From positions 1 through 21,972 of the forward strand of contig JAPKHT010000149.1 of assembly GCA_026646655.1 (NCBI GenBank): DNA of 21,972 bases, written 5' to 3'. Made by a program: the position numbers and the translations under genes. Under the pieces are notes generated by a model that made no database searches, was not told the origin of the DNA, and saw only the letters and a list, made by a program, of their open reading frames with translations. Positions 1 to 7,490 of this stretch are shown one piece after another. Origin of the DNA: JADLBR01 sp020847615. Lineage in GTDB: Bacteria; Verrucomicrobiota; Verrucomicrobiia; JADLBR01. Numbering within the stretch: position 1 is the first letter of the stretch; each line of letters starts with the position of its first letter.

Positions 1-3000
1 CACGATAGATGTCTTTTTGGATCGGAATGCTCCTTGCACGGAGTATCTCCCGCTCTCCAGGAGTTCCCCGACATTTCTGAAGGCATCGACGCGCACCACG
101 GAGAGGAGTACATGATGATTGCCCCCAACCAAGGGGACCGCGGCGCGCCACCGTCCCCATCAATAGCCGCAACGTCCGTGAACCCCGCCTCCCCCAGCAA
201 CCCCTGCCATCGGTCCCCCTCTCCCGGCCCCTGCCATCGTTCCACAACGCCAAGGACCATTTCGCCCAGCCAAGTGGGACGCCGAAACTCCTGAATGACC
301 AGCGTTCCCCCGGGCGCGACCAGGGAGCGGAGGTTCGCCATCGCCCGCTCAAGATCCCCCGTCGCCCGCAGCGCTCCGGCCACGACCACCACATCGAACG
401 AGTGCCCTTCAAACCCCTGCTCGCCAGGGGGCCGCCCGACATCCAACGACTGATATCGGACCTCTGGCTGGTCGTAGAACTTCTGCTCGGCACCCGCGAA
501 GTACTCCGCCGAGCGATCCGTGAATACGTATTCGGCGCGCCCGCGCGGCAACCTCGGAAGAATGTGCGCGGTTGCCCCGCCAGTTCCTGCGCCCACCTCC
601 AATATCCGCAAGACACGTCCCTCCGGACGCCGTTCGATGGCCGCCGCCACCACCTCACCCAACGTGCGATTGGCCGCCGCGCAAGTGTATGAGTCCTGGA
701 AGAAATGCTCCGCCGCCGCGATCGCGACATCCGAGGCGAGCCAGCTCGGTGGCTCCGCCTTGCCCCTCAACACGTCGGCCAGTCCGCGGCCGCAGAGTTC
801 GATCAGCGTCAGCTCCGCCAGGGCGCCCGGAAACCGCTCGAGGATCGGGCGCGCGAGGTCCCCGGGATCGGTTTTCGCGACGTCTCGCGAAATGGCCAGT
901 CCCCCCTCGGCCCGATGCGCGAATCCGTCTCGCTCCAAGAGGTCGAGGAGGCACCCGAATGTCCCCCGATGCACCGGCGCGATCCCAAGTCGCCCCGCCA
1001 GATCCCCGCCGAGCAACGCGCCCCGTCCGATGGGACAGCCCATCTGTTCCAGCGCGTGGAAAAAGTAGGCTCGGCAAACGCCGTCGATCCCGGATTCCAG
1101 TTCCGCGATGTCCGGTTGCCCGCTGCGCCTCAGGTGCGCCGGGTCGGTGGCGCCCCGCGCACGCTCCGCCACCCGCGACACGGGGGCCAGAAAATCACAG
1201 GATCCCAAGAAACGCCCTAAGGGGCGCGGTTTCCATCGCAGCGCGTAGAGGGATCCATCACCATCGCCGCCCGCGCGGACTCCGGCCACGGCCTGGCAGC
1301 GCAGGCCTTCGATCTCCAAGAGCACGCCCCCCTCTTCGTCAAGAACGCGAATGTCGCCCGTGATGGCACGGCCCCCTTGCTGCACCAGCACCGCGTGACT
1401 CCAGACAACCCGACCCGGCCTCGCGACCCACCGCACCCGCCCGATCTGCACCGGGAGATAGAGCGGACGCCCCGCCGCGCCATCCCACGCGGGCATCGCC
1501 AGCGACAGCGCCTGAAGGCAGGCATCCAGCATCGCCGGATGCACCTGATACTTTTCGGACTCGGCCTCCAGACCCGGCACCAAACGCACGCGGCAGATCG
1601 CCTCCCCATCCCCCCGTCGCCCCATCTCGATTCCACGGAATGAAGGCCCGAACCCAAGTCCTGAGTCCAAGAACATCTGGTAGATTGCCGCCGGGGATAC
1701 CTCTTCGGCGCATCGTCCCACCACCTCCTCCAGATCGCGTGTCTCGCCAACTTTCGTCCCGGTATCACGCCGCAATCGGCCAACCGCATGGACGACCCAG
1801 TTCTGCTCCACACCGCCAGCCGCGCCAGAGATCGAGAATGCGGCCCCCTGTTCGTCGAATGAGAGTTCGAGGCGCGCCGCCTCCTCGCCCTCGGGGAGAA
1901 AGAATGGGCGCTGAAAGTCGATCTCCTCCACGACGCACGCCCCTGGGCCGAACATGGCCCGGGCGGCACCCAGCGCCATCTCAACGTATCCCGCCGCAGG
2001 AAACACGGCGCGCCCCTGCACCCGGTGGTCGCCGAGATACGGCAGCACTTCCAGGTCGAACACGGCATGCCACGTGGGCGACGCGACCTTGAGGGATCTC
2101 CCCAGCAATGGGTGCGCCACCGGGGCCAGCCTCGATTCGCGCCACTCCTCGGCCTCGTGCCAATAGCCGTCCAACTGCCACGCGTACGTCGGCAAACGGA
2201 CGGCGCGCGCCGCGGGATACAGCGCCGACCAATCGACCCGGCAACCGAGCGCGTGGAGCGCCCCCAGCGAACCCAGCATCGTCGCCCGCTCCGGCTCCTT
2301 GCGACGCAGCGAGGGCAACACCGTCCCGCGCACCCCCGCCCGGGCCATCGTCTCCAGGATCGATCCTCCCAGGACAGGGTGCGCGCTCAACTCCAGGAAT
2401 GCGCTGTGCCCGCGCTCGAGCAGCGCCGCGATGGCTGTCGCAAACAGCACCGGCTGTCTCACATTGCGCCACCAATACTCGGTCCCAAACTCCGGCCCCG
2501 TGGCCACGGCCCCGGTCACCGTTGACATCAGGCACAGCCTCGCCGGCCCAACTTCCACGCGCCCCAGGGATCGCAGCAACTCCTCGCGCACCGGATCCAT
2601 CTGGTGGCTGTGGAACGCGTAGTTGACCTGCAGGAAGCGGCAGAAGATGCCGCGCCCCTCCAGTTGGCCCGCGATGCGTTCCAGCGCCTCGCCATCACCC
2701 GACAGCGCCACGGACACTGGACCATTCAGCGCCGCGACGGACACCCGGTCGGCAAAAGGCCCCACGGCCTCCTGGGCCTGGTCCCAGCTCAACCCGGTCG
2801 CCAGCATGCGGCCCCTCTCGGGCGCCATCTCCATGCATCGCCCACGCTGGAAAATCACCCGAGTCGCCTCGCGCAGGCTCATCGCCCCCGCGACGTGCGC
2901 AGCCGCCACCTCGCCCACGCTGTGCCCGACCACTGCCGCGGGCCGGATGCCCCACGCCTCCCACAGGGCCGCCAGCGCCACCTGAAGCGCAAAGATCGCA

Positions 3001-4799
3001 GGCTGCGCAATCTCGGTCTGCCCGAGCCGCGACGAGGACTCGTCGCGCGCCAACTCCTCAAGCAGCGACCACCCGCCAAACTCGCGCAGCAGGGCGTCGC
3101 ACGCGGCTATCGTGTCGCCGAACACCGGCTCCTCCCGCAACAGCTCGCGCCCCATCGCCCACCACTGCGGCCCCTGGCCAGAAAAGACGAACACCGGATC
3201 CGGCCTTGGCACAGGCTGGCCCTCCGACACCCCCGGCCGCGCCTCCCCAGCCAAGAAGGCCCCGAGCCTCTCGACCATCTCCTCCCGCGTGTCCCCCACC
3301 GCCGCCAATCGCCGCGGATGATGGCTCCGGCGCCTCCCCGCCGTAAAACAGATGTCCGCCAACGAGGCGCCCCCGCCCGCACGCCCGGCCTCCAGAAACT
3401 CGCGAAACTCCGCGGCCAACCCGCGCAACGATTCGTCGCCCTGCGCGGAAAGCGTCAGGAGATGTGGCCCGCCTTTCGCTATCGCGCCACCGCCCCGCCA
3501 CGGCACCGCCTCCAGAATCGCGTGCGCGTTGGTCCCGCCAAAGCCAAAGGAATTCACGCCGGCCACCGCGGGCCCCCCGCCATCCCGGTACGCCGCCGCC
3601 TCCCTGACCACGCGGAGCCGCAGCCCTTCAAAATCGATGCGCGGATTCGGCGTTTCGAAATGGAGGTTTGGAGGAATCCGTCCGTGGTGCAGCGACAGCG
3701 CCACCTTGATGAGCCCCGCGATGCCGGCGCCCGCCTCCAGATGGCCGATGTTCGTCTTCACCGATCCGATCATGCAGGGCTCGCCCGGCTCGCGCCCCAC
3801 GCCCAGCGCCGCGCCCAGCGCCTCCGCCTCGATGGGGTCGCCGACCGAAGTGCCGGTCCCATGCGACTCCACGTATTGCACATGCCGCGGCTCCACCCCC
3901 GCATCACGGCAAGCCGCGCGCACCAGCTCAACCTGCGCCGCCGGACTCGGCACGGTGATCCCATTCGTCCGCCCGTCCTGGTTCACCGCCGTGCCGCGGA
4001 TCACGGCATAGATGGGATCTCCGGCCTCCAGCGCATCGGCCAGCGGCTTGAGCACGACGACGCCGACGCCCTCGGCTCGCACGAAACCATTGGCCCGCGC
4101 GTCGAACGCCTTGCATCGCCCGTCCGGCGACAGCATCCCGCTGCGGCTAAAGCTGATGAACGGCATCGGGAAGATCAGCGCGTTGACGCCGCCCGCCAGC
4201 GCCATGGCACACTCACCGCTCGACAGGCTCCTGCAAGCCAGGTGCACGGCGACCAGCGACGAGGAGCACGCGGTGTCCACCGCGACGCTCGGGCCCCGGA
4301 GGTCAAGGCAGTACGATATCCGGTTGGCCGCGATGCTCGCAACGCCCCCCGTCGCGGTCCAGATATCGATTTCCCGGTTGTCGCTCGGCGTCGACTGAAG
4401 CGACGCGTAGTCATTGGTCGAGATCCCGACAAACACCCCCACCGCCGACCCGCGAAGCGCGTCCGGGGCCTCGCCCCCGTCCTCCAGTGCCTCCCAGGCC
4501 GCCCTCAGCAGCATGCGTTGCTGCGGATCCACGAAGGCCGCCTCGCGCGGCGAGATCCCAAAGAACCCTGGATCAAACCGCTCGATCCCATCCACGAAAC
4601 CGCCCCACCGCGCGATGGATTTACCCTTTAGACCCGGGGCGGGGTCATAGTAACTGGACACATTCCAGCGGTCTTCCGGCACCTCCCGGATCGCGTCCAC
4701 CCTGTCGCACAGCAGCCTCCAGAACGCCCCCGGGCCATCCGCGCCGCCCGGAAAACGGCACCCGATGCCCGTGATCGCTATGGATTTCGATTGCGCCAT
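1..4799 (-). CDS. Type I polyketide synthase, KS-AT-DH-cMT, partial (C-terminus beyond the left edge)
   Basis: I translated this frame line by line: it is open from the ATG at 4799 to the window edge (1,599 codons). It should build a polyketide iteratively from malonyl units with SAM-dependent alpha-methylation. KS, about 1-430: N-terminal AITGIGCRFPGG, DPQQR, active-site Cys178 in VDTACSSS, His313 in ESHGTGT, His353 in KTNIGHLE. AT, about 520-850: GQGPQW, Ser627 in GHSVGE, and YAFHSH at 727-732, whose FH favours malonyl. DH, about 890-1180: His925 in HxxxGxxxxP and Asp1092 in HPAMLDACLQ. cMT, about 1360-1555: LEVGAGTGG at 1400-1408 and YVFTDRS. The order DH-cMT without an ACP between matches fungal highly reducing PKSs, in which ER, KR and ACP would follow. 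The usual LHAT of the cMT reads LRAT (Arg1478). The last 41 codons look out of frame (see findings). No strong Shine-Dalgarno is visible. Family assignment is secure; the product is unknown. Confidence 0.95.
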   Translation of the reverse strand, partial: MAQSKSIAITGIGCRFPGGADGPGAFWRLLCDRVDAIREVPEDRWNVSSYYDPAPGLKGKSIARWGGFVDGIERFDPGFFGISPREAAFVDPQQRMLLRAAWEALEDGGEAPDALRGSAVGVFVGISTNDYASLQSTPSDNREIDIWTATGGVASIAANRISYCLDLRGPSVAVDTACSSSLVAVHLACRSLSSGECAMALAGGVNALIFPMPFISFSRSGMLSPDGRCKAFDARANGFVRAEGVGVVVLKPLADALEAGDPIYAVIRGTAVNQDGRTNGITVPSPAAQVELVRAACRDAGVEPRHVQYVESHGTGTSVGDPIEAEALGAALGVGREPGEPCMIGSVKTNIGHLEAGAGIAGLIKVALSLHHGRIPPNLHFETPNPRIDFEGLRLRVVREAAAYRDGGGPAVAGVNSFGFGGTNAHAILEAVPWRGGGAIAKGGPHLLTLSAQGDESLRGLAAEFREFLEAGRAGGGASLADICFTAGRRRSHHPRRLAAVGDTREEMVERLGAFLAGEARPGVSEGQPVPRPDPVFVFSGQGPQWWAMGRELLREEPVFGDTIAACDALLREFGGWSLLEELARDESSSRLGQTEIAQPAIFALQVALAALWEAWGIRPAAVVGHSVGEVAAAHVAGAMSLREATRVIFQRGRCMEMAPERGRMLATGLSWDQAQEAVGPFADRVSVAALNGPVSVALSGDGEALERIAGQLEGRGIFCRFLQVNYAFHSHQMDPVREELLRSLGRVEVGPARLCLMSTVTGAVATGPEFGTEYWWRNVRQPVLFATAIAALLERGHSAFLELSAHPVLGGSILETMARAGVRGTVLPSLRRKEPERATMLGSLGALHALGCRVDWSALYPAARAVRLPTYAWQLDGYWHEAEEWRESRLAPVAHPLLGRSLKVASPTWHAVFDLEVLPYLGDHRVQGRAVFPAAGYVEMALGAARAMFGPGACVVEEIDFQRPFFLPEGEEAARLELSFDEQGAAFSISGAAGGVEQNWVVHAVGRLRRDTGTKVGETRDLEEVVGRCAEEVSPAAIYQMFLDSGLGFGPSFRGIEMGRRGDGEAICRVRLVPGLEAESEKYQVHPAMLDACLQALSLAMPAWDGAAGRPLYLPVQIGRVRWVARPGRVVWSHAVLVQQGGRAITGDIRVLDEEGGVLLEIEGLRCQAVAGVRAGGDGDGSLYALRWKPRPLGRFLGSCDFLAPVSRVAERARGATDPAHLRRSGQPDIAELESGIDGVCRAYFFHALEQMGCPIGRGALLGGDLAGRLGIAPVHRGTFGCLLDLLERDGFAHRAEGGLAISRDVAKTDPGDLARPILERFPGALAELTLIELCGRGLADVLRGKAEPPSWLASDVAIAAAEHFFQDSYTCAAANRTLGEVVAAAIERRPEGRVLRILEVGAGTGGATAHILPRLPRGRAEYVFTDRSAEYFAGAEQKFYDQPEVRYQSLDVGRPPGEQGFEGHSFDVVVVAGALRATGDLERAMANLRSLVAPGGTLVIQEFRRPTWLGEMVLGVVERWQGPGEGDRWQGLLGEAGFTDVAAIDGDGGAPRSPWLGAIIMYSSPWCASMPSEMSGNSWRAGDTPCKEHSDPKRHLS

Positions 4800-5066
4800 G
4801 TCTCAATCAGGTTCGCGGACCCACGCTACGCTACGCCTCTTGGCGCGTCGAGGCTGATAGCCGCGCCATCACGGACCAACTGCTTTCGTCTGGCGCGGCG
4901 CTGTCCAACATCAACGCGTCTGGCCGGCGCACCCGAGAACCTGCACCTCGCCTCGGGACTCGTCTGCAGGGCGTGTCGGCGCCTGATCCCGCTCGACGCC
5001 ACCGCTGCGACATGGGAATCTCTGCATGTGATCGCTGGCACAGCCCCGCGCAAATGTTGGAGGATC
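4800..5066. other. Divergent intergenic region between the PKS and the exported methyltransferase
   Basis: These 267 bases separate two divergent genes and should hold promoters for both. An open frame entering from 4791 continues into the methyltransferase, but its translation here has no family resemblance and I treat it as non-coding. Short hairpins are visible near 4836-4870 (GCCTC with GAGGC; GGCT-GAT-AGCC). I found no convincing -10/-35 pair and no recognisable riboswitch. Confidence 0.45.
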
Positions 5067-5705
5067 GTGCCCGCCGCGCGCCGTGGACCCATTCGCAGGG
5101 TCCTGGCCGTCACCGTGATCGCCGCGGGGATCTCGGGCTCTTGCATGGCCGAGGAGAGCCGCGACCAGTGGCAGCAGCCCGAACGCGTCGTAGGGGATCT
5201 CGGGCTGCGGGCGGGTGCCCGCGTGGCCGATGTCGGTTGCGGATCTGGTTATTTCACGGTGCGGCTCGCCAAGGCGGTTGGCGGCGACGGCGTGGTTTTT
5301 GCCGTTGATCCCAGCACGAAGGCGCTCGACGGGCTGCGCTCGCAGCTGAGCCAGGCCAACGCGCATAATGTGGAGATCATCAGGTCGAAGGGATCGACCA
5401 CCGGCTTGGCCGACGCCTCGTGCGATGCGGTGCTGATCTGCAACGTCCTCCATGAGGTCTCGCCGCCTTCGGTTCGCGCGGAATTGATGCGGGACATCGC
5501 GCGGGCCATGCGGCCCGGGGGCTCGCTCTACCTGCTGGACTATCGAAGGTCGCAGGAGGCGACGCGATTTGACCCCTTCGAAAAACTCATCGCGCGCGAG
5601 GACCTGGTGCGCCTGGCGACCGAGGCCGGGCTGCAGCTCGATGCGGAGTTCCACTACCTCAAATATCAGGTCTTCCTGCGCTTTCGGAAGCCGATCACCC
5701 GCTAA
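5067..5705 (+). CDS. Exported class I SAM-dependent methyltransferase (UbiE-like fold)
   Basis: A 212-residue protein if the GTG at 5067 is the start. The SAM-binding motif VADVGCGSGYFT is at 53-64, followed by an acidic residue at the end of strand 2 (AVDPS, 79-83), a CNVLHEV motif near 126-132 and RPGGSLYLLD at 149-158. The N-terminus has arginines, then a hydrophobic run (VLAVTVIAAGISG) and a possible cleavage after CMA, so it looks exported. Start choice: GGAGG at 5059-5063 precedes this GTG, though only 3 nt away, and upstream translation looks non-coding; an ATG at 4791 was rejected. Exported UbiE-like proteins are known from database annotations, but their substrate is generally unknown. 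Methyltransferase fold is clear; location and target are inferred. It is divergent from the PKS, so a role in polyketide tailoring is possible but unsupported. Confidence 0.8.
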   Translation: MPAARRGPIRRVLAVTVIAAGISGSCMAEESRDQWQQPERVVGDLGLRAGARVADVGCGSGYFTVRLAKAVGGDGVVFAVDPSTKALDGLRSQLSQANAHNVEIIRSKGSTTGLADASCDAVLICNVLHEVSPPSVRAELMRDIARAMRPGGSLYLLDYRRSQEATRFDPFEKLIAREDLVRLATEAGLQLDAEFHYLKYQVFLRFRKPITR

Positions 5706-5752
5706 TACCTCGATCAGGTCCGCTATCTGTCGCCCAAGGAGTCAGCCCTTGA

Positions 5753-5801
5753 GCCTTGAATAACTTGCATGAATTTCCAGGGCTTTCTCAATATTCAAGG
5801 C
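5753..5801. repeat. Perfect 10-bp inverted repeat with 29-nt loop
   Basis: GCCTTGAATA at 5753-5762 is exactly mirrored by TATTCAAGGC at 5792-5801. It lies about 50 bases after the methyltransferase stop and has no T-tract, so it is not a classic intrinsic terminator. The rest of 5706-5959 shows nothing I can name. Confidence 0.55.
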
Positions 5802-5960
5802 CTCACCCCGCCCCCGCATCGGGATGGCGCTGCGGGCGCGCCGAGGCCGCCGAAACCCGAATCACGCCTCGGCGTCCTGCCCTGTCACGTCGCGGCGGGC
5901 GCCGAAGCCGAAACGCTCCCAGAGGGCGAAAAATGAGTTCAACAACCGAGAAAACCCAGC

Positions 5961-6033
5961 GCGGCCCGAGGGATTCGAACCCCCGACCCTCTGATCCGAA
6001 GTCAGATGCTCTAATCCGCTGAGCTAGGGCCGC
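5961..6033 (-). tRNA. tRNA-Arg (anticodon TCG)
   Basis: Read on the minus strand, the sequence folds as a complete cloverleaf of 73 nt plus a discriminator G at 5960. The acceptor stem GCGGCCC/GGGCCGC pairs perfectly over 7 bp. The D arm begins TAGCTCAG, the anticodon stem TCTGA/TCAGA closes the loop CTTCGGA with anticodon TCG (reads CGA, Arg), and the T arm contains GTTCGAATC. No CCA end is encoded (the next bases are CTG), so it must be added after transcription. Confidence 0.97.
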
Positions 6034-6044
6034 TCTGCAAAGAT

Positions 6045-6073
6045 CGTATAGCCCCTCTCGGACGAGCGCGCAA
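6045..6073 (-). promoter_or_regulatory. Probable promoter of tRNA-Arg
   Basis: On the minus strand, TTGCGC (6073-6068) lies 17 nt before TATACG (6050-6045), and the -10 ends 11 nt before the first tRNA base. Spacing and position fit a sigma-70-type promoter; the -35 is a poor match. Confidence 0.5.
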
Positions 6074-6141
6074 GCCCCCTTGTCCGCAGCGCCCGGAGGA
6101 GCGCGTCGCCGCACGCTCACGGCCTTTGACTCTGGCGCGCC

Positions 6142-6501
6142 ATGCCCCACAGTGATCCCATGGCGACCGCCCAAATCCGAATTCAAGATCTGGAGGCATG
6201 GTGCCACATCGGCGTCCCCGAATCCGAGCGCGCCCACCCACAGCGCCTCCTTCTGGATATCGGCTTCGAGACTCCCACCAACGATAACGACCACATCGCG
6301 GCCACGGTGGACTATTTTGCCGTGTGCCAGGCCGCGCTTGAGGTGGCGCAGTCCCGGCCCCGGCAACTCATCGAAACCCTGGCCCGCGATGTGCTGGCGG
6401 TTCTCGCAGAACGCTTTCCCATCCGCAGTGCCAGGGTCCGCGTGCGCAAATTCTCGGTGCCGGGCACGGGCGAGGTCTCGGTCGAGATCGGTGGCACCTG
6501 A
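6142..6501 (+). CDS. folB: Dihydroneopterin aldolase
   Basis: A 119-residue protein of normal length for FolB, which cleaves 7,8-dihydroneopterin to 6-hydroxymethyl-dihydropterin and glycolaldehyde in folate synthesis. Family signatures are visible: IRIQDLEAWCHIGVPESER at 12-30, with the Glu (27 or 29) at the substrate-binding position; the VDYFAV stretch in the middle; LIETLARDV; and the C-terminal VRVRKFSVPG with the catalytic Lys103. An in-frame ATG at 6160 (MATAQIRIQD) would remove six residues and is an equally plausible start. The next gene, a ThiF-like enzyme, begins 20 nt after its stop, so the two are probably co-transcribed. It is cytoplasmic. Confidence 0.9.
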   Translation: MPHSDPMATAQIRIQDLEAWCHIGVPESERAHPQRLLLDIGFETPTNDNDHIAATVDYFAVCQAALEVAQSRPRQLIETLARDVLAVLAERFPIRSARVRVRKFSVPGTGEVSVEIGGT

Positions 6502-6521
6502 CCCGGCCGCCCCCCTTCGCC

Positions 6522-7286
6522 ATGGAATGCCCGCCTCCATCCGACCTCACCGAGCACGACCGCGCGCGATACGAGTGGCAGATGTGGGTCGAGGGTTTTG
6601 GCGAGATCGGCCAGCGCAGGCTGAAGGCCGCGACCGCTTTTGTCTCACGGGTCGGCGGCGTCGGTGGGACCGCCGCGTACTACCTCGCCGCCGCCGGGAT
6701 CGGGCGCCTGATCCTGGCCCACGGTGGCAACGTCCAGCCGTCTGACCTCAATCGACAGCTGCTCATGACACACGACTGGCTCGGCAAACCCCGCATGGAG
6801 TCCGCCGTCCGGCGGTTGCGCGAACTCAACCCGAGCGTCGAAGTCACCGGCATCCCGGAGAATGTGTCCCAGGAGAACATTGCCCGCCTCGCCGCCGGGG
6901 CCGACATCATCATCGACGCGGCCCCCCTCTTCGCCGAGCGCCACGCGATGAACCGCGAGTCGGTGCGGTTGTGCATACCCATGGTCGAGTGCTCCATGTA
7001 CGAGTGGGAGGCCCACCTCACCATCTTTATCCCCGGCGAGACCCCGTGCCTTTCTTGCCTCTACCCCGAGGATCCCGCGCACTGGCGGCGCCAGTTCCCC
7101 GTTCTCGGTGCGGTCTCCGGCACCGTGGGCGCCATGGCCGCCGCCGAGGCCATCAAGTACCTGGCTGGCCTTGGCCACAACCTGGCTGGCTCGCTGCTCT
7201 CCATCGACCTCGGGTCCATGCAATTTCGCCGTCTGGCGATTCGCCGCGATCCAGCCTGTCTGGTTTGCGCGGATACCACCCACTGA
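6522..7286 (+). CDS. MoeB/ThiF/HesA-family E1-like adenylyltransferase
   Basis: A 254-residue protein of MoeB size. The family adenylates the C-terminal glycine of ubiquitin-like sulfur carriers (MoaD, ThiS) or related substrates. Visible: a glycine-rich nucleotide loop GGVGG at 45-49, DLNRQ at 75-79 (family NLxRQ with the catalytic Arg), Lys89, Asp128 and Asp132 in ADIIIDAAP, and two CxxC zinc pairs at Cys176/Cys179 and Cys246/Cys249, the same spacing as in MoeB. Odd: the usual acidic D-x-D before the NLxRQ element is replaced by HGG (LILAHGGN), and there is no clear ThiF-type persulfide cysteine. No MoaD, ThiS or rhodanese gene is nearby, so the partner cannot be named. It follows folB by 20 nt and is probably in the same transcript. 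Confidence 0.85.
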   Translation: MECPPPSDLTEHDRARYEWQMWVEGFGEIGQRRLKAATAFVSRVGGVGGTAAYYLAAAGIGRLILAHGGNVQPSDLNRQLLMTHDWLGKPRMESAVRRLRELNPSVEVTGIPENVSQENIARLAAGADIIIDAAPLFAERHAMNRESVRLCIPMVECSMYEWEAHLTIFIPGETPCLSCLYPEDPAHWRRQFPVLGAVSGTVGAMAAAEAIKYLAGLGHNLAGSLLSIDLGSMQFRRLAIRRDPACLVCADTTH

Positions 7287-7318
7287 ATCCCCCGGCGGTG
7301 CTGCCCGCACCCCCCGAT

Positions 7319-7392
7319 TTGTCACACAACTGTAACCTTTGGGTCGCTCGTTTGTCACCGCTGCGATCCATATCTGTCACGTTCACTATGCT
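7319..7392 (+). promoter_or_regulatory. Candidate PhoB operator: four Pho-box-like heptamers in helical phase, plus a -10
   Basis: TTGTCAC (7319-7325), CTGTAAC (7330-7336), TTGTCAC (7352-7358) and CTGTCAC (7374-7380) start 11, 22 and 22 bp apart. The first pair has the 7-4-7 layout of a Pho box (CTGTCAT, four bases, CTGTCAT). A -10-like TATGCT at 7387-7392 follows the last heptamer, and no -35 is evident, as is usual at PhoB-activated promoters. The porin ATG is at 7491. Spacing and sequence are observed; PhoB binding is inferred. Confidence 0.6.
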
Positions 7393-7490
7393 AAAACGTC
7401 GCAGTTCTGACACGCGGGCGACATCCCGCCCCGAATCGTCCGCGGCGAGACAGCACCACACCACCAAGGACAGCTAGACCGAATCCCCCT

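Noticed and set aside
1217..2068. Minus-strand open frame of 283 codons inside the PKS region
   Set aside because: It is a shifted frame of the PKS DH region; the PKS frame itself holds the conserved DH motifs here.
2604..4631. Plus-strand open frame of 675 codons
   Set aside because: It is antisense to the PKS, Arg/Pro/His-rich and without family resemblance; long antisense frames are expected at this GC content.
4791..5066. ATG at 4791 as start of the exported methyltransferase
   Set aside because: The 92 added residues look non-coding; the hydrophobic leader begins only after 5067, where a GGAGG precedes a GTG.
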